Positions 25,775 to 34,665 of a DNA stretch of 64,000 nt are shown here, in pieces. Each line of letters opens with the position of its first letter. The stretch's first letter is position 1. The stretch covers positions 43,991 to 107,990 of the forward strand of contig CALVRC010000003.1 in the NCBI GenBank assembly GCA_944358445.1, in the 5' to 3' direction. The notes beneath the pieces were generated by a model, which worked only from the letters and a program-made list of their open reading frames with translations, was not told the origin of the DNA and ran no database searches. A program made the position numbers and the translations under genes. Source of the stretch: an uncultured Bacilli bacterium (GTDB taxonomy: Bacteria > Bacillota_I > Bacilli_A > RF39 > UBA660).

Positions 25775-26000
25775 TTAAAAAGATGGGATGAATTTCCCAT
25801 CTTATTCTTGTTAAATAATCATAATCTATATTTAATATTTTACATAACCTATATATAAAAACACTATTAACTTTTTTTAGTTTATCATTTTCAATATTAT
25901 ATAGTGTTGAAACTGAAATATTAGATAACTTTGATAATTTATCTAATGAAACATTATTTTTTATCCTTTGTTCTTTTATTATATATCCAATATTATTCAA
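25734..26000 (-). CDS. XRE-family HTH regulator
   Basis: An 88-residue protein with an XRE helix-turn-helix: IGYIIKEQRIKNNVSLDKLS, then KLSNISVSTLYNIEND, then SVFIYRLCKILNIDYDYL. The last 25 residues (RWEIHPIFLNERKKY) are encoded across a strong terminator-like hairpin (25781-25806) and overlap the methylase start. A GGAGGTAAG-type site precedes the ATG. Confidence 0.8.
   Translation of the reverse strand: MNNIGYIIKEQRIKNNVSLDKLSKLSNISVSTLYNIENDKLKKVNSVFIYRLCKILNIDYDYLTRIRWEIHPIFLNERKKYIAGKSNI
25781..25806 (-). terminator. Terminator-like hairpin within the XRE gene, before the methylase
   Basis: A 9-bp perfect stem AAGATGGGA/TCCCATCTT with a 6-base loop, followed by a U-rich stretch on the minus strand. 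It lies inside the XRE frame and a few bases upstream of the methylase ATG. Confidence 0.6.
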
Positions 26001-26016
26001 TATTCTTACCTCCTTC

Positions 26017-26259
26017 TTATGTTAATTTATTTAAAATAAAACTTTTATATCCTTCTTCACTTAATAACGAAAATATACTTATTTGTAAAGCATCACATAT
26101 TTTTAACATCAAATAAAAACTAGGATTTTTGTTAATCCCAGTTTCAATTTCTTCTACTTCATCAAATTCTAAATTAGTAAGTTTTCCTAATCTTCTTCTA
26201 GACATTCCCCATGCTTTTCTTTCCATTTTTATGATTTTACCTAAATCATCTACATACAT
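26017..26259 (-). CDS. XRE-family HTH regulator
   Basis: An 80-residue helix-turn-helix protein: LGKIIKMERKAWGMSRRRLGKLTNLEFDEVEEIETG, then a helix YLMLKICDALQISIFSLL. Start at 26259 because AGAGGTG lies 8 bases upstream; the GTG at 26268 lies within that site. Its ribosome site overlaps the stop of the 45-codon membrane protein gene, so the two are coupled. Confidence 0.75.
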   Translation of the reverse strand: MYVDDLGKIIKMERKAWGMSRRRLGKLTNLEFDEVEEIETGINKNPSFYLMLKICDALQISIFSLLSEEGYKSFILNKLT

Positions 26260-26264
26260 TTCTT

Positions 26265-26402
26265 TCACCTCTTCTTTATTATTTTTTTAAAATTTTCTCT
26301 TTCTTCTTCCCTTGAACATCTGCTTGATATAACACAAACAGAATATAAAAAAAGTACTAGTACAATAACTAGCACCATAAATATAAATATCAAACCACTC
26401 AT
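26265..26402 (-). CDS. 45-residue single-helix membrane protein
   Basis: The ATG at 26402 has an excellent ribosome site (AAGGAGAGAAA). The product is one membrane helix (IFIFMVLVIVLVLFLYSVCV) and a charged tail (SREEERENFKKIIKKR). It precedes and overlaps the ribosome site of the XRE gene. Function is unknown; small membrane proteins of this kind occur in conjugative elements. Confidence 0.6.
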   Translation of the reverse strand: MSGLIFIFMVLVIVLVLFLYSVCVISSRCSREEERENFKKIIKKR

Positions 26403-26446
26403 TTTCTCTCCTTATATTTAAAAATTAATATTGAAAATTTTAGTAA

Positions 26447-26475
26447 TTAAAAAAGCAAACACAAAGTCCGCTTTC
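26447..26475 (-). terminator. Probable terminator after the coiled-coil membrane protein gene
   Basis: Stem AAAGC/GCTTT with inner AC/GT pairs, then T6 on the minus strand. The stem is imperfect. Confidence 0.55.
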
Positions 26476-26528
26476 TAATTATTATATTTATTTTTTTTGA
26501 ATTGACTCTATGATTTTAATCAGGTCAT

Positions 26529-27683
26529 CTATAGAAAAACTTTTTTCTCTTCATATTTTGTAGTATATGTATTTTGAGCTTGCCCAAACATTTTAGAAGA
26601 TAACTCTTTTTTAATGAATTCTTTATTTTCTTGACTCATATTATCAAGATATACATCTATAGAAGCTAGTTCTAGTTCTTGTTTTCTATAATATACTTCA
26701 TCTTTTCTTGAATTTGATGCTTGCCTACCAGTATAAGTAGCAGCACCCATTACAACAGCACTTATTAAATATTTTACTATCGTAAATTTATCATAGTTTT
26801 TAGTAAAAAAAGTTACAAACATCATTATTAAAAGAGCAACAATAAATAAGAAAACCGTAATACCTTGCCAAACAAATCTTTCTTTTCGTGATGCATTAGC
26901 ATTTTTATTATATTCACCTATTCTAGCTTTTTCACCAACTATATCCAATAAATTCGATATTTGTTTATCTTTAATTTTTACATTTTCATATAATTCATCA
27001 AATTTTTTAATATTTTCCTTTGAAAGTTCGTCAAAATTAGAGTTTAATCTAATTTTTTCATTCTCATAATTTTTTGCTAATTTATTTTTTTCTTCTTCAA
27101 TTAAAGTATCTATTTTAGTTTTACTTTGTGAAATTAATTCATCAGCATTCTTATTTAATGTCTGTTGTTTATTATCTAATTCATCAGTTTTTTTATTTAG
27201 TCCAGAAAACAACAAATTAATATTTGAATCTTCATCTTCTAAGTTATGCTTTTTTTGATGCATATATTCCATTAGTTCTTTAATTTCTTTTTCAATTAAA
27301 TTACTTTGCCTTGTTATTTCAGTCTTATAATTTCTAACACTATTTTTTATACCAGATTTATTATTTAGTAAAATACTATAATCAATATATTGAAGAATAT
27401 TATTTAAAATTGAATTAGTTGTATTAAATAAATTAGTTAAATAATTATGATTACCATTGCAAAAGTTATCACAATAATTAATTAAATTTTTATAATCACT
27501 TTCTATAATACTAGAATATAAACTCTCATCTACATTCTCTGATATAGAATCTATATTTCTTAATTTAAAAAGTAATTTATTAATTTTATTTGTTTCATCA
27601 ACATTAAACTCAATATTACATATATAATCTTCTAATTTTTTTATCACATCTTTAAATGCATATTTTTCTTCAACTTCTATCAT
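26529..27683 (-). CDS. Coiled-coil protein with two membrane helices, unknown function
   Basis: A 384-residue protein: helical N-terminal region (1-140), long coiled coil (about 145-245, ELDNKQQTLNKNADELISQS), two membrane helices (about 273-295 and 306-325), and a cytoplasmic helix. I do not recognise a family. A downstream 19-codon run in the -1 frame (SFSIDDLIKIIESIQKK) ends cleanly at a TAA and would be joined by one extra A in the A6 tract at the present C-terminus, so the true tail may be longer. GAGGAGG precedes the ATG. It is divergent from an XRE gene across a palindrome, a regulator/effector arrangement also seen in defence and toxin loci (inference). Confidence 0.6.
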   Translation of the reverse strand: MIEVEEKYAFKDVIKKLEDYICNIEFNVDETNKINKLLFKLRNIDSISENVDESLYSSIIESDYKNLINYCDNFCNGNHNYLTNLFNTTNSILNNILQYIDYSILLNNKSGIKNSVRNYKTEITRQSNLIEKEIKELMEYMHQKKHNLEDEDSNINLLFSGLNKKTDELDNKQQTLNKNADELISQSKTKIDTLIEEEKNKLAKNYENEKIRLNSNFDELSKENIKKFDELYENVKIKDKQISNLLDIVGEKARIGEYNKNANASRKERFVWQGITVFLFIVALLIMMFVTFFTKNYDKFTIVKYLISAVVMGAATYTGRQASNSRKDEVYYRKQELELASIDVYLDNMSQENKEFIKKELSSKMFGQAQNTYTTKYEEKKVFL

Positions 27684-27705
27684 ATTTACCTCCTCAAATA
27701 ATATA

Positions 27706-27733
27706 GGTAGTGTGCAATGTTTTTCACACTACC
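27706..27733. promoter_or_regulatory. Palindromic operator between divergent genes
   Basis: A perfect 9-bp inverted repeat GGTAGTGTG/CACACTACC with a 10-base spacer, centred between starts at 27683 (-) and 27757 (+). It is placed to let the XRE protein control both genes (inference). Confidence 0.65.
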
Positions 27734-27756
27734 AAATTATTTATGAGGTGTACTTT

Positions 27757-28206
27757 ATGATTTTTGAACGAATGAAAGATATAAGAGAATATTTTGACAA
27801 AACACAAATAGAAATGGCTAATATTTTAAAAGTTAGTAGATCAACATATGCTGGTTGGGAAAATGGAATAGATTTAATACCACTTTTAAAATTAAATGAA
27901 TTTTGTAATTATTTTGGAATATGTCTTGATTATATTTGTGGATTAACAAATACTAAAAAATATGAAATTTCAAATTTAGATATTAATAAAATAATTTTAG
28001 GACAAAATATAAAAAATACTAGAAATAAAAATAACGCTACACAAGAAAATGTTGCTAAAACAATCGGAGTTGATCAATCTAACTATTCTAAATATGAATT
28101 AGGTAAAATATTAATTCACACCTACCCATTAATTGAGTTTGCAAAATATTATAATGTTTCTATTGATTGGCTATGTGGAAAAACAAAAGACTCGAACATT
28201 AAATAA
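27757..28206 (+). CDS. Tandem XRE-domain transcriptional regulator
   Basis: A 149-residue protein with two XRE helix-turn-helix units: MKDIREYFDKTQIEMANILKV...STYAGWENG (about 5-55) and GQNIKNTRNKNNATQENVAKTIGV...SNYSKYELG (about 80-125), each followed by a DY(I/L)CG-type closing motif. Start at 27757 is set by GAGGTG 7 bases upstream; an ATG at 27712 lies in the operator. It is the only plus-strand gene inside the element. Confidence 0.85.
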   Translation: MIFERMKDIREYFDKTQIEMANILKVSRSTYAGWENGIDLIPLLKLNEFCNYFGICLDYICGLTNTKKYEISNLDINKIILGQNIKNTRNKNNATQENVAKTIGVDQSNYSKYELGKILIHTYPLIEFAKYYNVSIDWLCGKTKDSNIK

Positions 28207-28217
28207 TCGAGTCTTTT
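28185..28217. terminator. Bidirectional terminator: XRE gene and defence operon
   Basis: An 11-bp perfect stem AAAAGACTCGA/TCGAGTCTTTT with an 11-base loop, T-rich on both strands. It ends both the plus-strand XRE gene and the minus-strand operon. Confidence 0.88.
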
Positions 28218-28218
28218 A

Positions 28219-31200
28219 TTATACTAATAAATTTATTAGTGATTGATAACTATCTACTACATCATATCTTATTTTATCATCACCTAAACATGCAAAATGT
28301 TTTCTTGCACATTCTATTTTAGCCTTCTCAACTTCCCTTAATTCCATAGAGTCCATACTACCTTTTGTTTCTGCAACAAAATAAATATATTTAAAAGAAG
28401 GATTATCAAAAACGATTGCCCAATCAGGATTATAATTACCTACAGGTGTAGGAATCTTAAACCCATTAGGTAATTTTGCATAAACTGTCACTTCTCCGGA
28501 CTCTAGTTTTTTTGCAAATTCTCTTTCATTTTTAGAATCAGTTACCAAGAAATCATAAATATGTTTTCTAACATCTATAGCATTTTCACCTAATTCACCA
28601 CGAACATTATTAATTGTAAAAATATCATTATCAAATTTTTTATCTGTTTTATGATATGTAATACCATCAATTATAGTTGTAGCTTTTTCTTGATTAATCA
28701 AATTACATACTTTTCTAATAAATTCTTCAGGATTATTTTGAAAATAATTAAATTTTTCTGGTGTTATTTTAGTTAATATTTCAATTACTGTTTTTCTAGT
28801 CAAACCTGTATCTTTTGTAATTTCGCCAATTAAATCATATTCAACCATAGAAGCTGAAAAATCGGTAACGGTTTCAGTTTTAGTTTTTCCATCAGTCATA
28901 GAAGCACCTGAATTTATAGAAACAGCGGATAACTTGTCTTTTTGCTCACCTTCTGTTATTTTAACTTGCATTTTAGTAATGTTTAATTTACCATTAATTG
29001 CTTGGACAGACTTATCAATTAACTCATTTGTATCAAAATCTACTTCGTATATTGTTTTAATATTAATTTTATTCCATAAATCTTGGAATTCTTTTTTCAT
29101 AAAGTTAGAATTTGGTTTTAGATTTTTAATATTTTCTCTTCTTTCATCACTAACAAGTTTGGTATTATTTGTTGAATATAATCTTTTCATTAATGTTGCA
29201 ATTTGTTCTTCAAATCCAATTAAATCAGGCATTACTTCTAATTTACCATTTTCCATGTCTTCAACAAATTTATCTGTAATTTTATAATTATCTTTTTGAT
29301 CTACATAGCCATTCATTACATTAAAAATTAATAAATCTTGGAAATGTTCTGGAGTAAATTCATAATGTTCTCCATTTTCATTAGTTAAGATTTTACCAAT
29401 AAATGATTCTTGAGTAAAATTTTTAGGTCTAGAAGATAAACTTTCAGCAATTTCTGTTTGCAGTGATTTTGCAAAACTATCATAAGATTCACTTGCAACA
29501 ACAGTTAAAGTATTAACTGAATGAAAACTATTTTCAAGAACGCTATAATCCATTCTTTCTCCATCTTTATTTACGCAAATACGAAGTCCTCTACCAATTT
29601 CTTGTCTTTTACTTATTTCTGAATTACTATGCTTTAATGTACAAATTTGAAAGATATTAGGATTATCCCAACCTTCTCTTAATGCTGAATGGGAAAATAT
29701 AAATCTTACTGGCTCTTCTAAAGATAATAATCTTTCTTTGTCTTTCATTATTAAATCGTAAGCATCTTCATCAAAACTTAAATATTCTTTTTTATCATTG
29801 ATACTTGGATCTACTTCATGTCCTTTTTTATCAATAGAGAAATAACCAGCATGAATTTTACTTGTTTCAAAAGAATCTAAATATTTTTGATAATCATCTT
29901 CAAAAATAGTTCTATAATCTACTAAAGCCTTATTATATTCTTCTTCAAAAATTCTAGCATATTCACCTTTTAATGCTTGATTATTTTCATAATACTTATA
30001 TTTAGCTACTTCATCAATAAAGAATAATGATAAAACTTTAATTCCTATTTTGTTTAATTCTTTTTCTTTTTCAAAATGTGATCTAATAGTTTCTCTAATT
30101 TGAATTCTTATAATATGAGAACTATCTACATCTCCAAATGCTTGACCAACTTGTATTTCAACTCCATTAGTAAAAAATACTTTATCGTATTGATCATATC
30201 TACCGTCTATTTCACTAACAACATAGCCTTTATATTGTTGTAATTCACCAGATTTAACATATAAATCATCACCTGCTTTTATTTTCAATAATTTTCTATT
30301 GACTCCAGTAGATGATTTAACTTCAATTTCCATAATTGCTTCTGGATCATGTTTTTGACTTATATTAACACTATCTAAGAATAAATAAGTATCCTCCGAT
30401 TTATTATGCAAAACTTCAATACCTTTTACATTAATTTTCTTTACCAACTTTTGATTATAGGCATCAATTGCATCTAAACGATAAATCTTATTATATTCTT
30501 TATTTTTTTTATGAGTAGCAGAATATCTAATCTTGAATAATGGTTTAAATTCATTAAACAACTCTTCTGTTTTATCACCAAATTTTTGTGGTTCATCAAT
30601 AATTAAAATTGGATGAACTGATTTTATAACATCAATTGGTCTTCTTGATTGTAATTCATCTAATTCTTCATATATTCTTCTATTTGCTGTTCCTTTAGCA
30701 TTAAACGCTTGATAATTTATTATCATAACTTGGATAGAATCATCTGAAGCAAATGTATTAATATTTGCTATATTTGAACTGTTACCAGAATTATAAACAA
30801 AATATCTTATTTTTTTGTGATATAGTTCTTGAAAATAATCTTGAGTTATTTCAAATGATTTTTGTACTCCTTCACGAATAGCTATAGATGGAACCATTAC
30901 TATAAATTTACTCCATCCATATTCTTTATTAAGTTCATACATAGATTTAATATATGTAAATGTTTTACCAGTACCAGTTTCCATTTCAACACTAAATTCA
31001 TCTAATGGCTGTCCTTCTGTATAATTTATATCATTTAACCTTTGCACTTCTCTTATGTTTTTTACTCTCTCAGATTCTGTAAGTGTAATTGAATTATTAC
31101 CAAACGAAATTACATCTACTTCTTCTTCATGAGCAAATAAGCCTGTATCTACTGTATGTTTATATCTTGCAAGCAAGTCTCTTCTAGAACCTTTTTTTTG

Positions 31201-31272
31201 CCCTAAAAAACAGTTAACCAATGATTTAACAGCGTCATCTTGATAAGATTGATGTTTAAATTTTAATTTCAT
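28219..31272 (-). CDS. Type III restriction enzyme Res subunit
   Basis: A 1017-residue helicase-nuclease. SF2 motifs: Q-like HQSYQDDAV, Walker A METGTGKTFTYIK (about 98-110), DEAD-box variant LIIDEPQKFG (about 225), motif III RYSATHK, and motif VI SKRQEIGRGLRI. The C-terminal nuclease reads NPDWAIVFDN...YFVAETKGS, the PD-(D/E)xK of type III Res. With Mod it cuts DNA after meeting two oppositely oriented unmethylated sites. Start at 31272 because AAAGGAGG is 8 bases before that ATG; it overlaps the Shedu-like stop (TGATG). Last gene of the operon. Confidence 0.95.
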   Translation of the reverse strand: MKLKFKHQSYQDDAVKSLVNCFLGQKKGSRRDLLARYKHTVDTGLFAHEEEVDVISFGNNSITLTESERVKNIREVQRLNDINYTEGQPLDEFSVEMETGTGKTFTYIKSMYELNKEYGWSKFIVMVPSIAIREGVQKSFEITQDYFQELYHKKIRYFVYNSGNSSNIANINTFASDDSIQVMIINYQAFNAKGTANRRIYEELDELQSRRPIDVIKSVHPILIIDEPQKFGDKTEELFNEFKPLFKIRYSATHKKNKEYNKIYRLDAIDAYNQKLVKKINVKGIEVLHNKSEDTYLFLDSVNISQKHDPEAIMEIEVKSSTGVNRKLLKIKAGDDLYVKSGELQQYKGYVVSEIDGRYDQYDKVFFTNGVEIQVGQAFGDVDSSHIIRIQIRETIRSHFEKEKELNKIGIKVLSLFFIDEVAKYKYYENNQALKGEYARIFEEEYNKALVDYRTIFEDDYQKYLDSFETSKIHAGYFSIDKKGHEVDPSINDKKEYLSFDEDAYDLIMKDKERLLSLEEPVRFIFSHSALREGWDNPNIFQICTLKHSNSEISKRQEIGRGLRICVNKDGERMDYSVLENSFHSVNTLTVVASESYDSFAKSLQTEIAESLSSRPKNFTQESFIGKILTNENGEHYEFTPEHFQDLLIFNVMNGYVDQKDNYKITDKFVEDMENGKLEVMPDLIGFEEQIATLMKRLYSTNNTKLVSDERRENIKNLKPNSNFMKKEFQDLWNKINIKTIYEVDFDTNELIDKSVQAINGKLNITKMQVKITEGEQKDKLSAVSINSGASMTDGKTKTETVTDFSASMVEYDLIGEITKDTGLTRKTVIEILTKITPEKFNYFQNNPEEFIRKVCNLINQEKATTIIDGITYHKTDKKFDNDIFTINNVRGELGENAIDVRKHIYDFLVTDSKNEREFAKKLESGEVTVYAKLPNGFKIPTPVGNYNPDWAIVFDNPSFKYIYFVAETKGSMDSMELREVEKAKIECARKHFACLGDDKIRYDVVDSYQSLINLLV

Positions 31273-32474
31273 CAATTACACCTCCTTTTTTTTATAATAT
31301 TTATTGTATTTTTGACTCTTCCTATCAAATCATCATAGGTAATTATTTCAACCACATTTGCATACATCTTTTTTATAATTTCTAAATCTTGTTTTTGTTT
31401 TTCATTTAAGTTTTTTTCTTTACCTAAAATTGCAATCCCTTTTGGATTCATAACATTAATACTCACAATATCAGATATATTTTTAAATCTTGTTTTTTTA
31501 TTTAGTTTTGAATTTGTATCATATCCTAAACTATTTAAATGATAAATATATTTTTCAAGTTGCATAACTGTTTTCGATAAAAAATTAGTTGAGTAATAAT
31601 TATCTCGATCTGTACCATTACTTATTATATTAGTATTTTGTGGTTTTTTTATTTCCAAAATATCTACATTACCTGAAGCTGTTATTAATAACATATCAAA
31701 TTCTTCATACTTTTTATTACTATTCTTTATAGGAATTCTAACTTTTTCAACAAATTCAATATATTTTGGAAAAATCAAAAGAATAATTTGAGCTATTTCT
31801 TTTTGCCATTGTTTCTCACTATATTTATCTTCATTATTATACATATATTTTAATTTTTCAAAGATAGTATTATATTTTTCTAATTCATACTTATTTAATT
31901 TATTAATATCATCATTAATAATAGTATTATTATGTTTATCCCGATAATTTTCTAATTTTTCTTTAAAATTAATTGTGTTTTCAAAATAATTTTCAATAGA
32001 TTGATAAACTCTACTTTTTAAATATAATTTTTTTTCATGAGCTTTTGGAAATGATTTTATTATATTTTCAAAATCTTCTAAACTTATATTAGCTTGCTCT
32101 CCACCTATATACAAATCTTTTGGCTTGTTTAATACTTCAGAAATCACTTTAAAAACAGAAATACCTCTATAACTACCATTCGAATAATTGAAAAAATCAT
32201 GCTTTAACTTTATACTTTTATGAAAAAATATATTCATCTTAGAATTAAGTTTCTTCTTAGAAATTCTATAATAATTTTTATCTAAAGTTCCTAGCTTAAA
32301 ACTAACTGTAAAATTCTTTTCATCAAATAAAATAATATCTTTTTCTTCAAAAATATATGTTCCTTTAACCCTAACGAAAGATTCTTCTGATATTTTCTTT
32401 TTTATCCAATCAATATCATTTTCTAAAGAATATTTTAAAATTAGATATTCATTAGCATATGCAAACTCTATCAT
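31272..32474 (-). CDS. Shedu-like (DUF4263) nuclease inserted between mod and res
   Basis: A 400-residue protein. The C-terminal domain matches the Shedu/DUF4263 nuclease pattern: SEKQWQKEIAQIILLIFP (Glu220, Gln222-Trp223), then VRIP, then FDMLLITASGNVDILEIKKP with Asp260, Glu274 and Lys276 forming a D-x13-ExK site. The N-terminal 200 residues are helical and beta-rich without a known domain, as in other Shedu proteins whose N-terminus is a sensor. SduA alone protects against phages in Bacillus. Here it lies in the same operon between mod and res, 6 bases after mod and overlapping res by 1 base. Ribosome site weak. Confidence 0.78.
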   Translation of the reverse strand: MIEFAYANEYLILKYSLENDIDWIKKKISEESFVRVKGTYIFEEKDIILFDEKNFTVSFKLGTLDKNYYRISKKKLNSKMNIFFHKSIKLKHDFFNYSNGSYRGISVFKVISEVLNKPKDLYIGGEQANISLEDFENIIKSFPKAHEKKLYLKSRVYQSIENYFENTINFKEKLENYRDKHNNTIINDDINKLNKYELEKYNTIFEKLKYMYNNEDKYSEKQWQKEIAQIILLIFPKYIEFVEKVRIPIKNSNKKYEEFDMLLITASGNVDILEIKKPQNTNIISNGTDRDNYYSTNFLSKTVMQLEKYIYHLNSLGYDTNSKLNKKTRFKNISDIVSINVMNPKGIAILGKEKNLNEKQKQDLEIIKKMYANVVEIITYDDLIGRVKNTINIIKKRRCN

Positions 32475-32480
32475 AAATAC

Positions 32481-34355
32481 CTATAATATACTTATCTCTG
32501 TTTCTGGAGATAATTTTTTTACTCTTTCCTCTAAATTTATTTTATCTTTATCAGATTTAAACGATATATCTTTAAATACAACTTTTAATGGATTATATTT
32601 ACAAATTTCATCAATTATATCAATATTTATATTGTCATCAAAGCAAGCAATTAGAGCATTATTTTCAACGAAATATACATTATTATTCATTATATTTTTT
32701 TCTTCAATCTTTAGATCTAATGTCAACCCTAAATCTAACATTACTTGTGTTAATAAATCTTCAGCAGTTCTATCTTCTTTAATATTGGAAGCCATATCTA
32801 ATATATTTAATTGAGTTATATCAGATGGCTTATAAAATACATCTTTCATATTTGACGAATCAACTTTATAAACTCTAAATCCATAATCAATATCAGCATT
32901 TGTTTCTTCTTTTATTTTTTTTCCTGCTCTACGAATTCTTTCTTGCCCAATATCACAAATCGTCTTATAACCATTTTTATACCCTTCACTATCTTCAGAT
33001 AATAGTTCAGGTATTTGCACTAAAATAAATTGTCTTTTAAAATTATCTTCTGCATTAAGTTGCATAACAGCGTCAGCAGTTGAAGAACTTCCTGCAAAAA
33101 AATCTAACACTATATCATTTTGCGAAGTTGCCATTTTAATAAGGTATTTTAATAATTTTGTAGGTTTTGGAAAAGAAAAATAATTTTTATCTCCAAATAA
33201 TATTTCAATTTCTTTTGATCCTTGGGTATTTGATACCAAATTAGTTAATAAAGTTTCATGTTTTTGAGTTCTATCTTTATCTTCATAATATCTTTCTTTA
33301 TAATAAACTTTCCATGTGTTATCATTTTGCTTGACAAAATCTATATTATTAGAATCTTTTTCTCTCAAAAAAGTTTCTTTAGAATAAGTCCATCTGCCAT
33401 CCTCACCGTTTGCCTTTTTTGGAACTATTTTACTTCCATCAGGGGCGATAATTTCATAATATAAAGTTGGTCTATCAACTCTTCTATCTGCTGTTCCACT
33501 TTTTCGTAAATCTCTTCTTTTATATAAACTCTTATCATCCTGAAAATTATAAATTTTTTTTACGTCTTGATCATCTTTTACAATATCAATTAATTTAATT
33601 GCTGAACTTTTAGAATATAATAAAATATATTCGTGATTAATAGATAAAATTGAATTTGAAAATCCACCACCTGTTCTTTTTTGCCATACAAATGTTGCAA
33701 TATAACAAGCTTCACCAAAAATTTCATCGCAAATTTTCTTTAAATTTACATACTCATTTTCATCAATACTAATAAATATCATTCCATCTTTAGTTAATAA
33801 ATTTCTTGCTAATTTTAATCTCGGATACATCATCGATAACCAATCACTATGAAATCTTCCATTTGAATTATTGTTTGATACTAACCTATTTCCAACATCA
33901 TCTATTTGCCCAGAATCTATTAATTCAGAAATTCTATCTTTACCAAAATTATCTTTATATATAAAATCATTACCAGTATTATATGGAGGGTCTATATAAA
34001 TACACTTTACTTTTTCTAAATATGATTCTTGTAAAATTTTTAATACTTCAAAATTATCACCTTCAATATATACATTTTTAGTTTCATCATATTGAACTGA
34101 TTTATCTATTTGTGGTAATAAAGTATTAGTCGTCGATTGTTCAGAATTAAAAATTATATTTTTTTTCCCCGGCCAAAACAATTCATATTTTTCTTTTATA
34201 TTATTTCTAATATGTCCAGCTAATTCAGACTTTAAAATATCAAAATTTATTAAATTATTATCTGTTTCATCATCAAATGCATTTGGAAATTTTAACTTTA
34301 AAAATTTTACAACTGTTTCAATATTTGAATTGTTCTTCATGTCTAAATTATTCAT
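32481..34355 (-). CDS. Type III DNA adenine methyltransferase Mod subunit
   Basis: A 624-residue methylase. Motif IV is IDPPYNTGND at 121-130, and the SAM motif DFFAGSSSTADAVMQL comes later, the beta-class order of type III Mod proteins. The middle holds the target recognition region (WQKRTGGGFSNSIL, DRRVDRPTLYYEI). Mod alone methylates one strand of an asymmetric site and is needed for cutting. AAGGAGCTTAAAT precedes the ATG, which overlaps the DUF4357 gene by 8 bases. Res follows after the Shedu-like gene. Confidence 0.95.
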   Translation of the reverse strand: MNNLDMKNNSNIETVVKFLKLKFPNAFDDETDNNLINFDILKSELAGHIRNNIKEKYELFWPGKKNIIFNSEQSTTNTLLPQIDKSVQYDETKNVYIEGDNFEVLKILQESYLEKVKCIYIDPPYNTGNDFIYKDNFGKDRISELIDSGQIDDVGNRLVSNNNSNGRFHSDWLSMMYPRLKLARNLLTKDGMIFISIDENEYVNLKKICDEIFGEACYIATFVWQKRTGGGFSNSILSINHEYILLYSKSSAIKLIDIVKDDQDVKKIYNFQDDKSLYKRRDLRKSGTADRRVDRPTLYYEIIAPDGSKIVPKKANGEDGRWTYSKETFLREKDSNNIDFVKQNDNTWKVYYKERYYEDKDRTQKHETLLTNLVSNTQGSKEIEILFGDKNYFSFPKPTKLLKYLIKMATSQNDIVLDFFAGSSSTADAVMQLNAEDNFKRQFILVQIPELLSEDSEGYKNGYKTICDIGQERIRRAGKKIKEETNADIDYGFRVYKVDSSNMKDVFYKPSDITQLNILDMASNIKEDRTAEDLLTQVMLDLGLTLDLKIEEKNIMNNNVYFVENNALIACFDDNINIDIIDEICKYNPLKVVFKDISFKSDKDKINLEERVKKLSPETEISIL

Positions 34356-34665
34356 TATTTAAGCTCCTTAAATATTCAGCAATAGAAACTTTGTTCTTAT
34401 CTTTCCATTTTTCTTTTCCATTACAAGATGTTCCAAACACAAATTCTCCTGCAGTTGATGGACTTGAAAACTTTATATTTTCTAATACTATAAAATCTTT
34501 AGAAAATTCTTTTCTTCTTTTTTCAACCATTGTTTTTCCTTTGAATTTATTAGATACATTATGAGATATTTTACTATTTTTTAATAAAATATATTCATTA
34601 TCACTATACATTTCTAACACAGCATCAATTCCTTTGCTATTACTTTTTATATAAAATTTTTTCAT
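34348..34665 (-). CDS. DUF4357-domain small protein
   Basis: A 105-residue protein. The C-terminal half IKFSSPSTAGEFVFGTSCNGKEKWKDKN matches DUF4357 (FsSPS-A-A-x-V-x-G-x-S-x-N-G-x-x-x-W). DUF4357 occurs as a tail in some type III/R-M linked and nuclease proteins and is thought to recognise nucleic acid or a protein partner, though this is not established. It overlaps DUF4391 upstream by 4 bases (ATGA) and mod downstream by 8 bases. GAGGAATTTAA precedes its ATG. Confidence 0.75.
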   Translation of the reverse strand: MKKFYIKSNSKGIDAVLEMYSDNEYILLKNSKISHNVSNKFKGKTMVEKRRKEFSKDFIVLENIKFSSPSTAGEFVFGTSCNGKEKWKDKNKVSIAEYLRSLNNE

